A stretch of DNA of 64,000 nt from Flavobacterium soli DSM 19725. GTDB taxonomy: Bacteria > Bacteroidota > Bacteroidia > Flavobacteriales > Flavobacteriaceae. Position 1 is the stretch's first letter, and the number at the start of each line of letters is the position of its first letter. A program made the translations under genes and the position numbers. Where the stretch lies: positions 248,001-312,000 of the forward strand of contig NZ_AUGO01000007.1 in assembly GCF_000422705.1 (NCBI RefSeq), written 5' to 3'. A model generated the notes under the pieces. The model saw only the letters and a program-made list of their open reading frames with translations, was not told the DNA's origin and searched no databases. Below are positions 51,784 through 60,656 of this stretch, one piece after another.

Positions 51784-52353
51784 ATGGACGATATAAATCA
51801 AGAAGTTTTCAACGCATTCGAAGTGATAAAAAATGGCGGAATCATCCTCTATCCTACTGATACTGTTTGGGGTATTGGCTGTGATGCCACAAATCCAGAA
51901 GCGGTTGCAAAAATATATGCCCTAAAAAAGCGAGCCGAAACACAAAGCATGATTGTTTTGATGAACGGCGAAAAAATGATGTATAACGTTTTTAAAGATA
52001 TTCCCGAAACTGCTTGGCAGATCATGGATTTATCAGAGAAACCTACCACCCTGATTTTGGATAAGCCCAGAAATGTAGCACCTAATATCATTGCCTCGGA
52101 CAATACGCTCGGAATCAGAATTGTAAAAGAGCCTTTTTGCTTCAAACTTTTAGAGCGAATGAAAAAGCCTTTAGTTTCGACTTCGGCTAATATTTCGGGC
52201 GAACCGACACCAAAAAGTTTCAAAGAAATTAGTCCTGAAATTATAAAAGGCGTTGACTATGTTGTAAATTTGCACCACGATAAAATCGCTGGAAAACCAT
52301 CGACAATTATAAAATTGACGAATGATTCTCAGGTGAAGATTATCCGGAAATAG
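51784..52353 (+). CDS. L-threonylcarbamoyladenylate synthase (Sua5/YciO/YrdC family)
   Basis: 189-residue protein of the YrdC fold that makes threonylcarbamoyl-AMP for the t6A base of ANN-decoding tRNAs. Motifs: NGGIILYPTDTVWGIGCDATNPEAVAKIYALKKR (residues 17-50), LGIRIVKEPFCFKLLERMKKPLVSTSANISGEPTP near 115-149. It lacks the extra C-terminal Sua5 domain, so it is the short form. The next gene, CCA-adding enzyme, also acts on tRNA; it lies 61 bp downstream. Confidence 0.93.
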   Translation: MDDINQEVFNAFEVIKNGGIILYPTDTVWGIGCDATNPEAVAKIYALKKRAETQSMIVLMNGEKMMYNVFKDIPETAWQIMDLSEKPTTLILDKPRNVAPNIIASDNTLGIRIVKEPFCFKLLERMKKPLVSTSANISGEPTPKSFKEISPEIIKGVDYVVNLHHDKIAGKPSTIIKLTNDSQVKIIRK

Positions 52354-52386
52354 TATGCAGTTTTTAGTTTTCAGTTCGCTAGAACT

Positions 52387-52407
52387 TTTAAACTTTAAAC
52401 TTTAAAC
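52387..52407 (+). repeat. (TTTAAAC)3 tandem repeat 7 bp before CCA-transferase start
   Basis: Three perfect TTTAAAC units. The ATG is at 52415. Confidence 0.7.
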
Positions 52408-52414
52408 CTTAGTA

Positions 52415-53836
52415 ATGAACTACAAACAGGCTCTACATAATCCAATATTCGAAATTATCTCCAAAGCTGCACAAGAAATTGGCGTGGAAAGCTACGTCAT
52501 TGGTGGTTTTGTTAGAGATTTTATTCTAGAAAGAGATTCCAAGAAAGACATCGATATTGTAGCTGTTGGAAGCGGAATTGAACTTGCTTTAAAAGTTTCG
52601 GAATTGCTTCCGAAAAAACCAAAAGTACAGGTTTTTAAAACCTACGGAACAGCAATGCTTCGCTACAAAGATATTGATATTGAATTTGTTGGAGCCCGAA
52701 AAGAATCCTATCATTTCGACAGCAGGAATCCGGTTGTTGAAAATGGAACCTTGGAAGACGATCAAAATCGTCGTGACTTTACCATCAATGCATTGGCTTT
52801 TTCGTTGAACAAGGAAAACTTTGGAACACTCGTTGACCCATTTAATGGCTTCGAAGATTTAAAAAATAAAATCATCAAAACCCCTTTGGATCCAGATATT
52901 ACTTTCTCTGACGATCCTTTGAGAATGATGAGAGGCATTCGATTTGCCACTCAATTGAACTTTGATATCGAAGAAAAATCATTAGCATCTATCACGAAAA
53001 ATGCCGAAAGAATCAAAATTATTTCTGGCGAAAGAATCGTGGAGGAATTGAATAAGATTCTTTCAACTGATAAACCTTCGGTTGGATTTTTATTGCTTTA
53101 TAAAACGGGACTTTTAGATATTATCTTGCCTGAATTAACTGCTTTGAATCAGGTGGAAGAAATTGAAGGTCATACGCATAAAAATAATTTTTATCATACG
53201 TTAGAAGTTGTGGATAATATTTGTCCGAATACGGATGATGTTTGGCTTCGTTGGGCTGCATTGCTACACGATATTGGAAAAGCTCCTACAAAGCGTTTTA
53301 ACAAAAAACAAGGCTGGACGTTTCACGGTCATGAATTTTTAGGTGGAAAGATGGTCAAGAAAATCTTCGAACGTTTACACATGCCACTAAACCAAAAGAT
53401 GAAGTTTGTTCAAAAAATGGTTATCATGAGTTCGCGACCTATCGTGTTGGCTCAAGATACTGTAACAGATTCGGCAGTTCGACGGTTGGTTTTTGATGCT
53501 GGCGAAGATGTTGATAATTTGATGACGCTTTGTGAGGCTGACATTACGACTAAAAACCCTTCAAAATTCAAGAAGTACCATAGCAATTTTGATATTGTTC
53601 GAAAGAAAATCATTGAAGTAGAAGAACGTGATCATGTTCGTCAATTTCAACCTCCTATTTCGGGAGAAGAAATAATGAAACTTTTTGGTTTGCAGCCAGG
53701 TCGGGAAATTGGGGTTTTGAAAGAAGCTGTTAAAGAAGCGATTTTAGAAGGTGAAATTCCAAACGAATATGAAGCAGCTTATGATTTTTTGATGAAAAGA
53801 GCAAAGAAATTAGGATTAGCTCCTGTCTCAAAATAA
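52415..53836 (+). CDS. CCA tRNA nucleotidyltransferase with HD domain
   Basis: 473-residue class II tRNA nucleotidyltransferase (poly(A) polymerase family). The head has GGFVRDFIL near residues 31-39, the metal-binding [10 protein letters not shown] near 47-56, [11 protein letters not shown] (the RRD motif) and [13 protein letters not shown] near 165-177. After the RNA-binding helical part an HD domain is visible ([12 protein letters not shown] near 280-291; HEFLGGKM). It repairs or adds the 3' CCA end of tRNA. The length is typical for the HD-containing Bacteroidota form. Confidence 0.95.
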   Translation: MNYKQALHNPIFEIISKAAQEIGVESYVIGGFVRDFILERDSKKDIDIVAVGSGIELALKVSELLPKKPKVQVFKTYGTAMLRYKDIDIEFVGARKESYHFDSRNPVVENGTLEDDQNRRDFTINALAFSLNKENFGTLVDPFNGFEDLKNKIIKTPLDPDITFSDDPLRMMRGIRFATQLNFDIEEKSLASITKNAERIKIISGERIVEELNKILSTDKPSVGFLLLYKTGLLDIILPELTALNQVEEIEGHTHKNNFYHTLEVVDNICPNTDDVWLRWAALLHDIGKAPTKRFNKKQGWTFHGHEFLGGKMVKKIFERLHMPLNQKMKFVQKMVIMSSRPIVLAQDTVTDSAVRRLVFDAGEDVDNLMTLCEADITTKNPSKFKKYHSNFDIVRKKIIEVEERDHVRQFQPPISGEEIMKLFGLQPGREIGVLKEAVKEAILEGEIPNEYEAAYDFLMKRAKKLGLAPVSK

Positions 53837-53880
53837 GGATCGTTTTAGGAAAAGATTCTGAAACAAAAATGAATTTTCCC

Positions 53881-53965
53881 CTAGCCCTGATGGAAGTGGA
53901 AATCCTTTTCTTTTTTTTCTTTAGAAAAAGAAAAGATTGGGAACGAACAGCAGGAAAATGGATCA
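53881..53965 (+). ncRNA. Candidate dispersed flavobacterial RNA-like element, copy A
   Basis: CTAGCCCTGATGGAAGTGGA, a hairpin CTTTTCTTT / AAAGAAAAG region, then GGGAACGAACAGCAGGAAAATGGAT. The order (CTAGCCCyGATGG, stem-loop, GAACG, GCrGGAA.ATGGAT) recurs in inverted orientation at 60343-60429. I recall this as a very common non-coding element of Bacteroidota; the Rfam Flavo-1 motif is a candidate identity, unverified. Confidence 0.45.
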
Positions 53966-53992
53966 CAAATACAAAATAAAGATTCGCTCAAA

Positions 53993-55015
53993 ATGAAAAA
54001 AGAAAATAAATCGGTTATTATCTGGTTGTTATCAGGTTGCTTGCTTTTGTTTATTATGGTTGTCGTTGGCGGGATTACGAGGCTAACGAATTCGGGTTTG
54101 TCGATGACGGATTGGCATTTGGTTACCGACACATTTCCACCATTGACGGATGAAAAATGGAATGCTGCTTTTGAAGAATACAAGAAATTTCCAGAGTATC
54201 AGAAGATTAATATTCACAACGATTTTACGGTTGAAGATTATAAATTCATCTATTTCTGGGAATGGTTCCACCGTTTTATTGGTCGGATTATTGGGATGGT
54301 TTTTATCATTCCTTTTGTTTATTTTTTGATTAAGAAAAAACTATCGCCAGAAACCATCAAGAAATGCATAATCCTTTTGATAATGGGTGCTTTCCAAGGA
54401 TTTTTGGGTTGGTTTATGGTAAAAAGCGGGTTGATTGATCGTCCAGATGTGAGCCATTTTCGACTTTCATTACACTTGACTTTTGCCTTTATCACATTTG
54501 CTTATACACTTTGGGTCGCTTTGGATTTGATTTACCCGATTAAGAATGAAGTGAACCTAAAATTAAGAAAATTAGCCCGAATCGCTTTGGTTTTTCTAAT
54601 TATTCAGATTATTTATGGTGGATTTGTTGCTGGTTTAAATGCCGGATTGATTCACAACCATTGGCCCATGATGAGTGAAGGAAAATTCATGCATGAAACG
54701 GTTTTAATTGAGCAACCATCACTTTTATCGAATCTTACTGAAGGGAAAAGTGGTGTCCAATTTGTGCATCGAACAATGGCGTATGTTGTGGTTGGCTTGA
54801 TTTTATTTTTATATTTTAAAAGCAGGAAATTCACTTTAACTGCTCAACAAAAAATGGGTACAAATGTGTTAGTTGCCTTTGTATTTATCCAATTTCTTTT
54901 GGGTGCATTTACACTTTTACTGCAAGTTCCATTATGGTTGGGGCTGGTACATCAGGTCATGGCTTTCTTTCTTTTGAGTGCTATGGTTTATACGTTACAT
55001 CGCTTTAGCAAATAA
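53993..55015 (+). CDS. COX15/CtaA family protein (heme A synthase)
   Basis: 340-residue membrane protein with eight predicted helices. The first helix has IIWLLSGCLLLFIMVVVGGITRLTNSGLSM, the COX15/CtaA start. Heme-ligand histidines are in EWFHRFIGRIIGM, a helix near 168-185, QFVHRTMAYVVVG near 257-269, and GLVHQVMAFFLL near 316-327. It converts heme O to heme A for cytochrome oxidase in the inner membrane. No other oxidase genes are in the window. Confidence 0.94.
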   Translation: MKKENKSVIIWLLSGCLLLFIMVVVGGITRLTNSGLSMTDWHLVTDTFPPLTDEKWNAAFEEYKKFPEYQKINIHNDFTVEDYKFIYFWEWFHRFIGRIIGMVFIIPFVYFLIKKKLSPETIKKCIILLIMGAFQGFLGWFMVKSGLIDRPDVSHFRLSLHLTFAFITFAYTLWVALDLIYPIKNEVNLKLRKLARIALVFLIIQIIYGGFVAGLNAGLIHNHWPMMSEGKFMHETVLIEQPSLLSNLTEGKSGVQFVHRTMAYVVVGLILFLYFKSRKFTLTAQQKMGTNVLVAFVFIQFLLGAFTLLLQVPLWLGLVHQVMAFFLLSAMVYTLHRFSK

Positions 55016-55230
55016 ATCTTTTTATTGAAGGTAACAACATTCATTGCAAATCGTATATCGACCATTATCCAAGTCGACACTATATTTGTTTTAGAAAAAG
55101 GTCAGATTGTTGATAAAAGAACACATGCTGAATTGGCTTCCCCGAAAAGGATCATACTTTGCTATGTGGCGTCAACGAATAGGAGAACGAAAAGAAATTA
55201 TGAAAAGTATTCTTTTTTATAAAAAAACCG
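55013..55230 (+). pseudogene. ABC transporter ATP-binding subunit, C-terminal remnant
   Basis: About 40 residues (KVTTFIANRISTIIQVDTIF, VLEKGQIVDKRTHAELAS) match the switch-region end of ABC exporters (usually TTIIAHRLSTI...D.I.VLDKG.IVE.GTH.EL). After a frameshift near 55145-55155 the rest continues in another frame (SYFAMWRQRIGERKEIMKSI). The nucleotide-binding and signature motifs are missing, so only the 3' end of a former gene remains. Confidence 0.75.
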
Positions 55231-55256
55231 ATAAGCTCAAAAGCTTATCGGTTTTT
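55223..55256. terminator. Hairpin terminator
   Basis: AACCGATAAGCT-caaa-AGCTTATCGGTT with flanking A and T runs. It ends the ABC remnant transcript and the converging porin-like gene. Confidence 0.88.
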
Positions 55257-55273
55257 GAATTTAAATTTTATTT

Positions 55274-57004
55274 TTAGAACGATGTATTTACTGACAAAGA
55301 AAGTCCTGTGCTTTCAGGAACCATTCTACAAACTCCTCCCACACAAACTAGCCCACCACGTTGTCTTCCATAATTTATTCCAATTCTCGAAGCACCTTTC
55401 CTGTAAGAGCCACCAACATTGTAATAATTGTGACGCAATTCTGGATTATCATTTCCATAATTATAGATATTCCAAACATAACATGAAAATCTGGAATTAA
55501 TATTGAACTCTAAAGTTGCACCAGCCCAATTTTTTTTATCGGCATCAGCCCACATGTGTTCACCTAAAAATCGTAAAGACCTTGTATTAGTGAAAGAATA
55601 TGTAGCTTCTGCAGAAAAAATATTAGTTTTCACTAAACTTCCCCCCTCAATAAATCGTTTATTATAATACTGATTAATGTAAACGAAACCTGTATGCCAT
55701 TTATCAGATATTTTTTTGAAAACCTCAATATTGTAGTCTGAAAAATATTTATCGCTTGAGCCTAGAAAATCTGTTTCATAGTCTGGCTCAGGATCAAAAT
55801 AAGTAAACTTACCTTTCAAATTATACCAACTTGCAAGATTGACACCTACTTTGGTTCCGTATTTTCCACCAAGAATAGTCCCTTTTTTGAAATTATAAAA
55901 AACATCGATCTGGCCTCCAATTTCTCCTGCTTTTGTAATCGAAGGTGTTGGAAAATCTACTCGGTTTTGTGCCTGATAAACATAAATATTGGCTAGATTA
56001 CTGTGGTGCTGTTTTGTTAAAGCAGGAACATAATTCATGATCTTGTCATTGAAGCTTAAACTAGTCTGTTCAATTCCATAATATTCTGGAACACGTTCGG
56101 TAAAAAAGCCCATATTTTCCATTCTTCGAAAAGTTGCATCAATACCAAGACCCATTTTAGAATAGCCCATATTTAAAAGCAAAGCACTACCAGGTTTTAC
56201 AAATTCATTCGAGATGGTATTGTTTTGCAATATTAAAACGGCATCTTCAGATTTGAAATTGTATTCAGACGAAATGTAGAATGCGTCATGGCTAAAATTG
56301 AATCTACCAGCAAAACTGTTGGTTAATTCATCAAATTTTGGATCTTCGAAATTAAAATCAGCTGGATTTATTTTTTCATCACGACCTACATAACTAAAAC
56401 CAAATGATAAACTTGAGGTTTCAAAGCTAAACCAGCTATCCACATTAATTTCTGAATTGAAACCGTAAATTTTTGAATCCGAAACATCAAAACCAGAACG
56501 TTGCTGTCCCTAAAGCGCCGTAAAATTCAAATAATCAGTTGGACGGAAATTTATTTTTCCTCCACGGATTGCATTGTTAATACCCAAAGCTCTGTCTTCC
56601 CAACTCCTTAGCAACAATCCGCTTCCGAATTGTTCATAAAAATAACCTGCTGTGATATCCAACATTTCATTTTTATAGTTTAGAAAATAGGTTCCAATGT
56701 TTGTCTCGTTATATTTAGGATTATAATTCAACAAAGCATTCGATTCATAGGCCTCAACTTGAACTCCAGCAGTCCAGTTTTTGTAATTATAATTTACAAA
56801 TAAGTAACTATTTGAACGAACTGGATCTTCAGGATGAACTGTTCCCATTTTTTTATCGTTGAGGTACCACTGAGCATTGGATTCAAAACCTCCAAAAACT
56901 TTACCGTAATCTTTTTTTTCCTCCACTTCTGCTTTTGGCTCCTCTTGAGAAAATACAAATATTGTTGAAAGTAAGCAAAACCCAAAAATAATTTTTTTCA
57001 TCAT
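55274..57004 (-). pseudogene. DUF6029-like outer-membrane beta-barrel protein interrupted by one in-frame TAG
   Basis: One frame of 577 codons from 57004 to 55274 is split only by TAG at 56510-56512. The first part (164 residues) has a signal peptide (IIFGFCLLSTIFVFSQ) and reads on to ..TDYLNFTAL; the next part continues ..GQQRSGFDVSDSKIYGFNS without a shift. The second part has alternating-pattern beta strands typical of an outer-membrane barrel, ending in F (SLSVNTSF), as many barrel proteins do. It probably was a full-length porin-like protein; the stop leaves a truncated N-terminal fragment unless suppressed or an error. 1-bp overlap with the tlpA-like gene. Confidence 0.85.
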
Positions 57005-57480
57005 TACAATGTTTTTAGGATAGTGAATAATTCTTTTTCACTTCCTTGCATATAACCACTTTGAATGTGAACAATTATGCCGTTCTTAACAACAATTGTA
57101 TAAGGAATATCTACAATAGCAAGTGATCTTTTAAAATCCTGATTAGAATCTAAAATAACGCTAAAAGGCCAGTTTTTACCATTTACTAATGGTTTTACAC
57201 GTTTTTGAGTTCTTGCGTCATCTGTAGAAACCGCAATTAATTCAACATTTAGCTCTTTTGTCCAATTGTCATATTCTTCACTTATTGCTTCAAGTTCATT
57301 TAAACAAGGTCCGCACCAGGTTGCCCAAAACGAGAAAACATATAGTTTATCAGTTTCTGCATAATCTGTCTTGATATTTATTGCCTTGTTGTCTAATCCT
57401 TTCAAGGTCAGGTTAGGAAGCTCTTTTTGAGCATTTGCTACCGAAATAACAAATAATAATAGAATGGTTAGTTGTTTCAT
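57004..57480 (-). CDS. TlpA-like thioredoxin-fold protein
   Basis: 158 residues from ATG at 57480 (MKQLTILLLFVISVANAQ, signal peptide). Thioredoxin fold with the redox motif ATWCGPC (Cys 56 and Cys 59) and a cis-Pro in VDIPYTIVV. It likely acts in the periplasm as a disulfide reductase or oxidase of the TlpA/ResA type. It shares a TAATG junction with the DUF6029-like gene, so the two are one operon. I prefer 57480 over an upstream in-frame ATG. Confidence 0.92.
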   Translation of the reverse strand: MKQLTILLLFVISVANAQKELPNLTLKGLDNKAINIKTDYAETDKLYVFSFWATWCGPCLNELEAISEEYDNWTKELNVELIAVSTDDARTQKRVKPLVNGKNWPFSVILDSNQDFKRSLAIVDIPYTIVVKNGIIVHIQSGYMQGSEKELFTILKTL

Positions 57481-57496
57481 AGTATAATAGTTTGAG

Positions 57497-58387
57497 GTGC
57501 AAATAAACAAAAAAAAAATAATTATACACATTATAAAAAAAATATATTATTATTGCAAAAACGGTGTTTTTACTTCTGCTACAGCAGGATCGTTTGATGT
57601 TTCAGCGACTTATTTAGATTTTACTTCAGAGACTGTATCTGTAACCTTTACACCTTCTATCAACTTTACAAAAAGAGTTCTTATCGAAGATTATACTGGT
57701 GCTTGGTGTGGATGGTGCCCAAGAGTTTCTTATGCTATAGAATTAGTTCAGGACGAAACTGACAAAGCTGTAGTAGTAGCCCTACACAATGGTAATACAA
57801 CACCTGGAAATGGTTATGACCCATACAATTTTAATGTTGGTGCCTTAGGCCAATTAATCAATTTATCTGGATATCCAACAGCTAAATTGAACAGAATGAC
57901 CACATGGGGATCTCCAGAGCCTACAAAAGTAAGCCAAGTTATTGCTTTAACTGAAGGATCGAACCCAAAATTAGGTTTAGCTATTAAATCTACTGTTAGC
58001 AATGGAAATATCAATCTTGAAGTGAAAACTAAATTTGGTAAAAACTTTAATACTGCAACTAAATTAGTCGTATATATCTCTGAAAATGGTTTAATTCTTG
58101 ACCAAGTAAACTATACAGATTATTATGGCGGAGCTGATATCATAACTAATTTCGAACACAATCATGTTTTAAGAGCAGCTTTAACTAATTTATTGGGGGA
58201 CAGCTTTACAACTACCGAAACAGTTTTTGACAATGTTGTAACCAAAACTTTCAATGTTCCTGTACCTTCAAATATTGAAAATGTGAACAACATAGAATTT
58301 GTGGCTTTCGTTGTTGGAGCAGATAACAAAGCAATCAATGTTAGAAAAGCACTTCCAAACGAAGACCAATCTTTCGAAGAATTGTAA
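57497..58387 (+). pseudogene. Omp28-related outer-membrane protein, 5' truncated
   Basis: The reading frame has no ATG; only a GTG at 57497 is available, followed by a Lys/Ile-rich tract that is not a signal peptide. From about 57555 the sequence becomes protein-like (NGVFTSATAGSFDVSATYLDF) and enters a typical Omp28 body: RVLIEDYTGAWCGWCPRVSYAIE with a thioredoxin-like CGWC, then HNGNTTPGNGYDPYNF and a C-terminal FVAFVVGADNKAIN. The signal peptide and first domain are lost. It begins just beyond the divergent TlpA-like gene, marking a deletion junction there. Confidence 0.75.
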
Positions 58388-58410
58388 TAGCTTAACAAAA
58401 TTATATCTTA

Positions 58411-58442
58411 GAAATCCCTTTCCTTGTGAAAGGGATTTTTTT
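58411..58442 (+). terminator. Terminator after the Omp28 gene
   Basis: AAATCCCTTTC-cttgt-GAAAGGGATTT followed by a long T run. Confidence 0.9.
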
Positions 58443-58460
58443 TTTGAAAATTAAACCAGA

Positions 58461-58497
58461 AAAAAACCCCAACTGCAAAACAATTGGGGATTTTTTA
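58461..58497 (-). terminator. Terminator of the NdpA-like gene
   Basis: CCCCAA(CTG)..(CA)ATTGGGG stem with A-run on the left and T-run on the right, about 13 bp beyond the stop codon at 58510 on the minus strand. Confidence 0.75.
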
Positions 58498-58509
58498 ATT
58501 TTATAACGA

Positions 58510-59568
58510 TTATGACTTCTGCTCCTTATTAAAATAAACCAGATAATAATACATCTGCTTTTCCTCGTCCCATCCTTTTTCTACATATTTCTCAGCACTT
58601 TCAGGATTGATAAAGTCAAGTTTGATTTGAATATTAGTATCCAAATTAATCACGTTTTTCATTTTCTTTCTCGCATCCGAAACGGCTGCATTTGCAATCG
58701 GGAAATTCGTAATATCTTCAATACTGTATTTCTCTCCCTTATCTACTTTATAATTTTTAAATTCCGGAATCAAATCTGGATTATCCAAAACCTCATTCAA
58801 GAAATTCGTTTCCTCAAACTCGTCATTCTTGGCAAAATAATTCACCGAACGGTTCATAAACATTACTTCCTCTTTCTTGTCTTCAGCAGGAAGGACAACA
58901 TCTTTTGCAAAATCCTGCACAAACTTCAAGTATTTCTTGGTCATGAAGTTTTCATCCTGAAATGCATCAACCGAAAGGAAATGCTCCAACCAATATCTCG
59001 CATCATAACGATTACTATCAACCGTCAAGATTTTATAGCCTTCCTCCTTTTTGTAATTAAAAATCAAGCAACCCTTATCCAACTTGTTCAAGTTAATACC
59101 TTGTTGCAAGACCATTTCCAAGTGTGTGTCCTTTTCTTCAAACTGCAAGAAATCGGCCTGCAACTCGCTCTTAAAAACTCCAATTGCATCCACAACATTG
59201 TTATCAATACTCACATTCGTCAGATAGGCCACATACACTTCACCATTCTTAATATGAGGATGATTCGATTGTTCAAACAAATGCTTCGTGATTTTCTTTG
59301 AAACCTCATGAACACTCGAAGGATCAGCAAAAATATCCGAAGCCAATTTAAACATGTCATTATAATCCAAATCCACCTCATGGGCAAACTGGAAATAATT
59401 TTCTTCTTTTTCCCTAAACGGCTTAAAAAAGTATTCCTTGATTAACGGCACAATCTCATCTCCCAAAGAAAACGGTTGTTCCGATAAAAAAATAGCCTCG
59501 TTTCGGCTCTTGTTCCCTACCCTGTGGATGGAAAGCGACTCAATATGAGTGTTGAATAGATTGATCAT
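58510..59568 (-). CDS. Nucleoid-associated protein (NdpA/YejK family)
   Basis: 352-residue member of the 37-kDa nucleoid-associated protein family. The start FNTHIESLSIHRVGNKSRNE, then IFADPSSVHEVSKKITKHLFEQSNHPHIKNGEVYVAYLTNVSID near residues 79-122, matches. The middle and end (MNRSVNYFAKNDEFEETNFLNEVL; ARKKMKNVINLDTNIQIKLDF) are family-typical. Binds DNA non-specifically; the physiological role is not settled. Monocistronic by position. Confidence 0.88.
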   Translation of the reverse strand: MINLFNTHIESLSIHRVGNKSRNEAIFLSEQPFSLGDEIVPLIKEYFFKPFREKEENYFQFAHEVDLDYNDMFKLASDIFADPSSVHEVSKKITKHLFEQSNHPHIKNGEVYVAYLTNVSIDNNVVDAIGVFKSELQADFLQFEEKDTHLEMVLQQGINLNKLDKGCLIFNYKKEEGYKILTVDSNRYDARYWLEHFLSVDAFQDENFMTKKYLKFVQDFAKDVVLPAEDKKEEVMFMNRSVNYFAKNDEFEETNFLNEVLDNPDLIPEFKNYKVDKGEKYSIEDITNFPIANAAVSDARKKMKNVINLDTNIQIKLDFINPESAEKYVEKGWDEEKQMYYYLVYFNKEQKS

Positions 59569-59687
59569 TTTTTGATTGTATTAGATAAAAGAACCAAGAA
59601 GAAAGATTTAAAAACCTTAACCTCTTGGTTCATTATATATTGTTTATGCAAGTCTTTTTTCTTGCCTCTTTATTCTATTTTCTTACC

Positions 59688-60227
59688 CTAATTCCAGTTT
59701 TCTTCAAACCCATAATCCTCGAAGTTATCGCCACCATCAAGATTATCCAAGTCATCCTCATCAAAATCATCCTCATAGTCGCCATAGATATCATCGGTCA
59801 TGTCGGCTTCAAAGCTTTTCTCCATTGCTTCATCCGGCATTTCCCCGTGCGAAAACAACAAATCCGGATAACTGACTCCACTTTCAGGTTCTTCAATCGC
59901 TGCCAATTCCACCAAAAACGTCCACATATTGATAAAATCATACACATAGATAATCTTCGTATTCTCAGCATCCAAAATATCCGAAAGCGGATAATCGCTC
60001 ATCACTCTTTGCTCTCCAGGAACATCTCCCGTGTCAAAAAGCGAAATCTCATCCTCCTGGTTCCACGTTTCGTCACACGTATAAAACGACGCCACTTCCA
60101 TCCCATCAAAACCAAAAGCATTAAAAATTGCATTATGCAAATCCTCCAACGTATCGTCTTCAAGTATTGCAATATCCCGAAAAACATCCTCCTCGGCATC
60201 AAGAATAACTCTGAATTTATAAACCAT
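59688..60227 (-). CDS. pRiA4b ORF-3-like protein (IS1096-passenger type)
   Basis: 179 residues from the ATG at 60227 (MVYKFRVILDAEEDVFRDIAI). Matches the plasmid pRiA4b ORF-3 family: VFRDIAILEDDTLEDLHNAIFNAFGF, then FYTCDETWNQEDEISLFDTGD, and the metal-like IYVYDFINMWTFLVEL. A long acidic tail (EDDFDEDDLDNLDGG) ends the protein. Family members occur on IS1096-type elements and chromosomes alike; no IS is present here. Function unknown. A start 9 codons upstream is possible but less likely. Confidence 0.88.
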   Translation of the reverse strand: MVYKFRVILDAEEDVFRDIAILEDDTLEDLHNAIFNAFGFDGMEVASFYTCDETWNQEDEISLFDTGDVPGEQRVMSDYPLSDILDAENTKIIYVYDFINMWTFLVELAAIEEPESGVSYPDLLFSHGEMPDEAMEKSFEADMTDDIYGDYEDDFDEDDLDNLDGGDNFEDYGFEENWN

Positions 60228-60342
60228 AATCTGTAAATAATATTGAGACGCCAAAGGTAAAATTTATATTCTGTTTTCCCCTAAAAAGTAATCAACAAAA
60301 TTTATGTATGCATTTTTAGGAGCATCGCTTTTGGCATTTTAT

Positions 60343-60429
60343 GAATCCATGTTCCCGCTGGAGCCACTCGCTTTGCAACAGCTCTTACGGCAGTTGCAAG
60401 AGCTCAAACAATGGCACCATCGGGGCTAG
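60343..60429 (-). ncRNA. Candidate dispersed flavobacterial RNA-like element, copy B
   Basis: On the minus strand: CTAGCCCCGATGGTGCCATT, a hairpin with TTGCAAC / GTTGCAA arms, then GCGGGAACATGGAT. Same layout as 53881-53965 with a different stem sequence. Possible structured RNA or REP-like element; may correspond to the Rfam Flavo-1 motif, unverified. Confidence 0.45.
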
Positions 60430-60481
60430 ACTAACAACTTTAGGAACTTTTTAAACTTTCGGGACTCAGTTTACGTCAAAC

Positions 60482-60524
60482 CAAGACCTAACAGGTTTTA
60501 TCCCGAAGCTTCGGGACTGTTAGG
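60482..60524. repeat. Hairpin GACCTAACAG / CTGTTAGGTC
   Basis: 10-bp perfect arms around a loop that itself contains CCCGAAGCTTCGGG. Not followed by a T-run on the plus strand; probably a repeat-derived hairpin. Confidence 0.65.
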
Positions 60525-60622
60525 TCTCCAAAATAAACCCTCCTAAAACACAATCCACATCGACCTAAAACCCAGAACCTACAACCTTAAACCAACCTCT
60601 TTTAACTTACAACTTTTTTTCG

Positions 60623-60630
60623 TAAATTTG
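60623..60630 (+). promoter_or_regulatory. -7 box upstream of prfA
   Basis: TAAATTTG fits TAnnTTTG, 26 bp before the ATG at 60657. No clear -33 TTG at ideal spacing. Confidence 0.5.
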
Positions 60631-60656
60631 CACTCCAAAATAAAGGAAAGAAAAAG

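Larger units (their letters stand above)
60228..60656. other. Intergenic region upstream of prfA with repeat elements
   Basis: No convincing gene; a 41-codon plus-strand ORF (60304-60429) is an antisense reading of a dispersed element. It contains copy B of the candidate RNA-like element, a hairpin with GACCTAACAG arms, and the prfA promoter. Confidence 0.65.

Noticed and set aside
55274..56443. Independent second outer-membrane protein gene beginning MDSWFSFE
   Set aside because: The frame continues upstream across a single TAG into the signal-peptide part, so it is one interrupted gene.
59688..60227. IS1096 insertion sequence
   Set aside because: Only the pRiA4b ORF-3-like gene is present; no transposase or terminal inverted repeats nearby.
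60304..60429. 41-codon plus-strand ORF MYAFLGASLLAFYESMF..
   Set aside because: It is the antisense reading of a dispersed element present elsewhere in the window; no promoter or homology argument.
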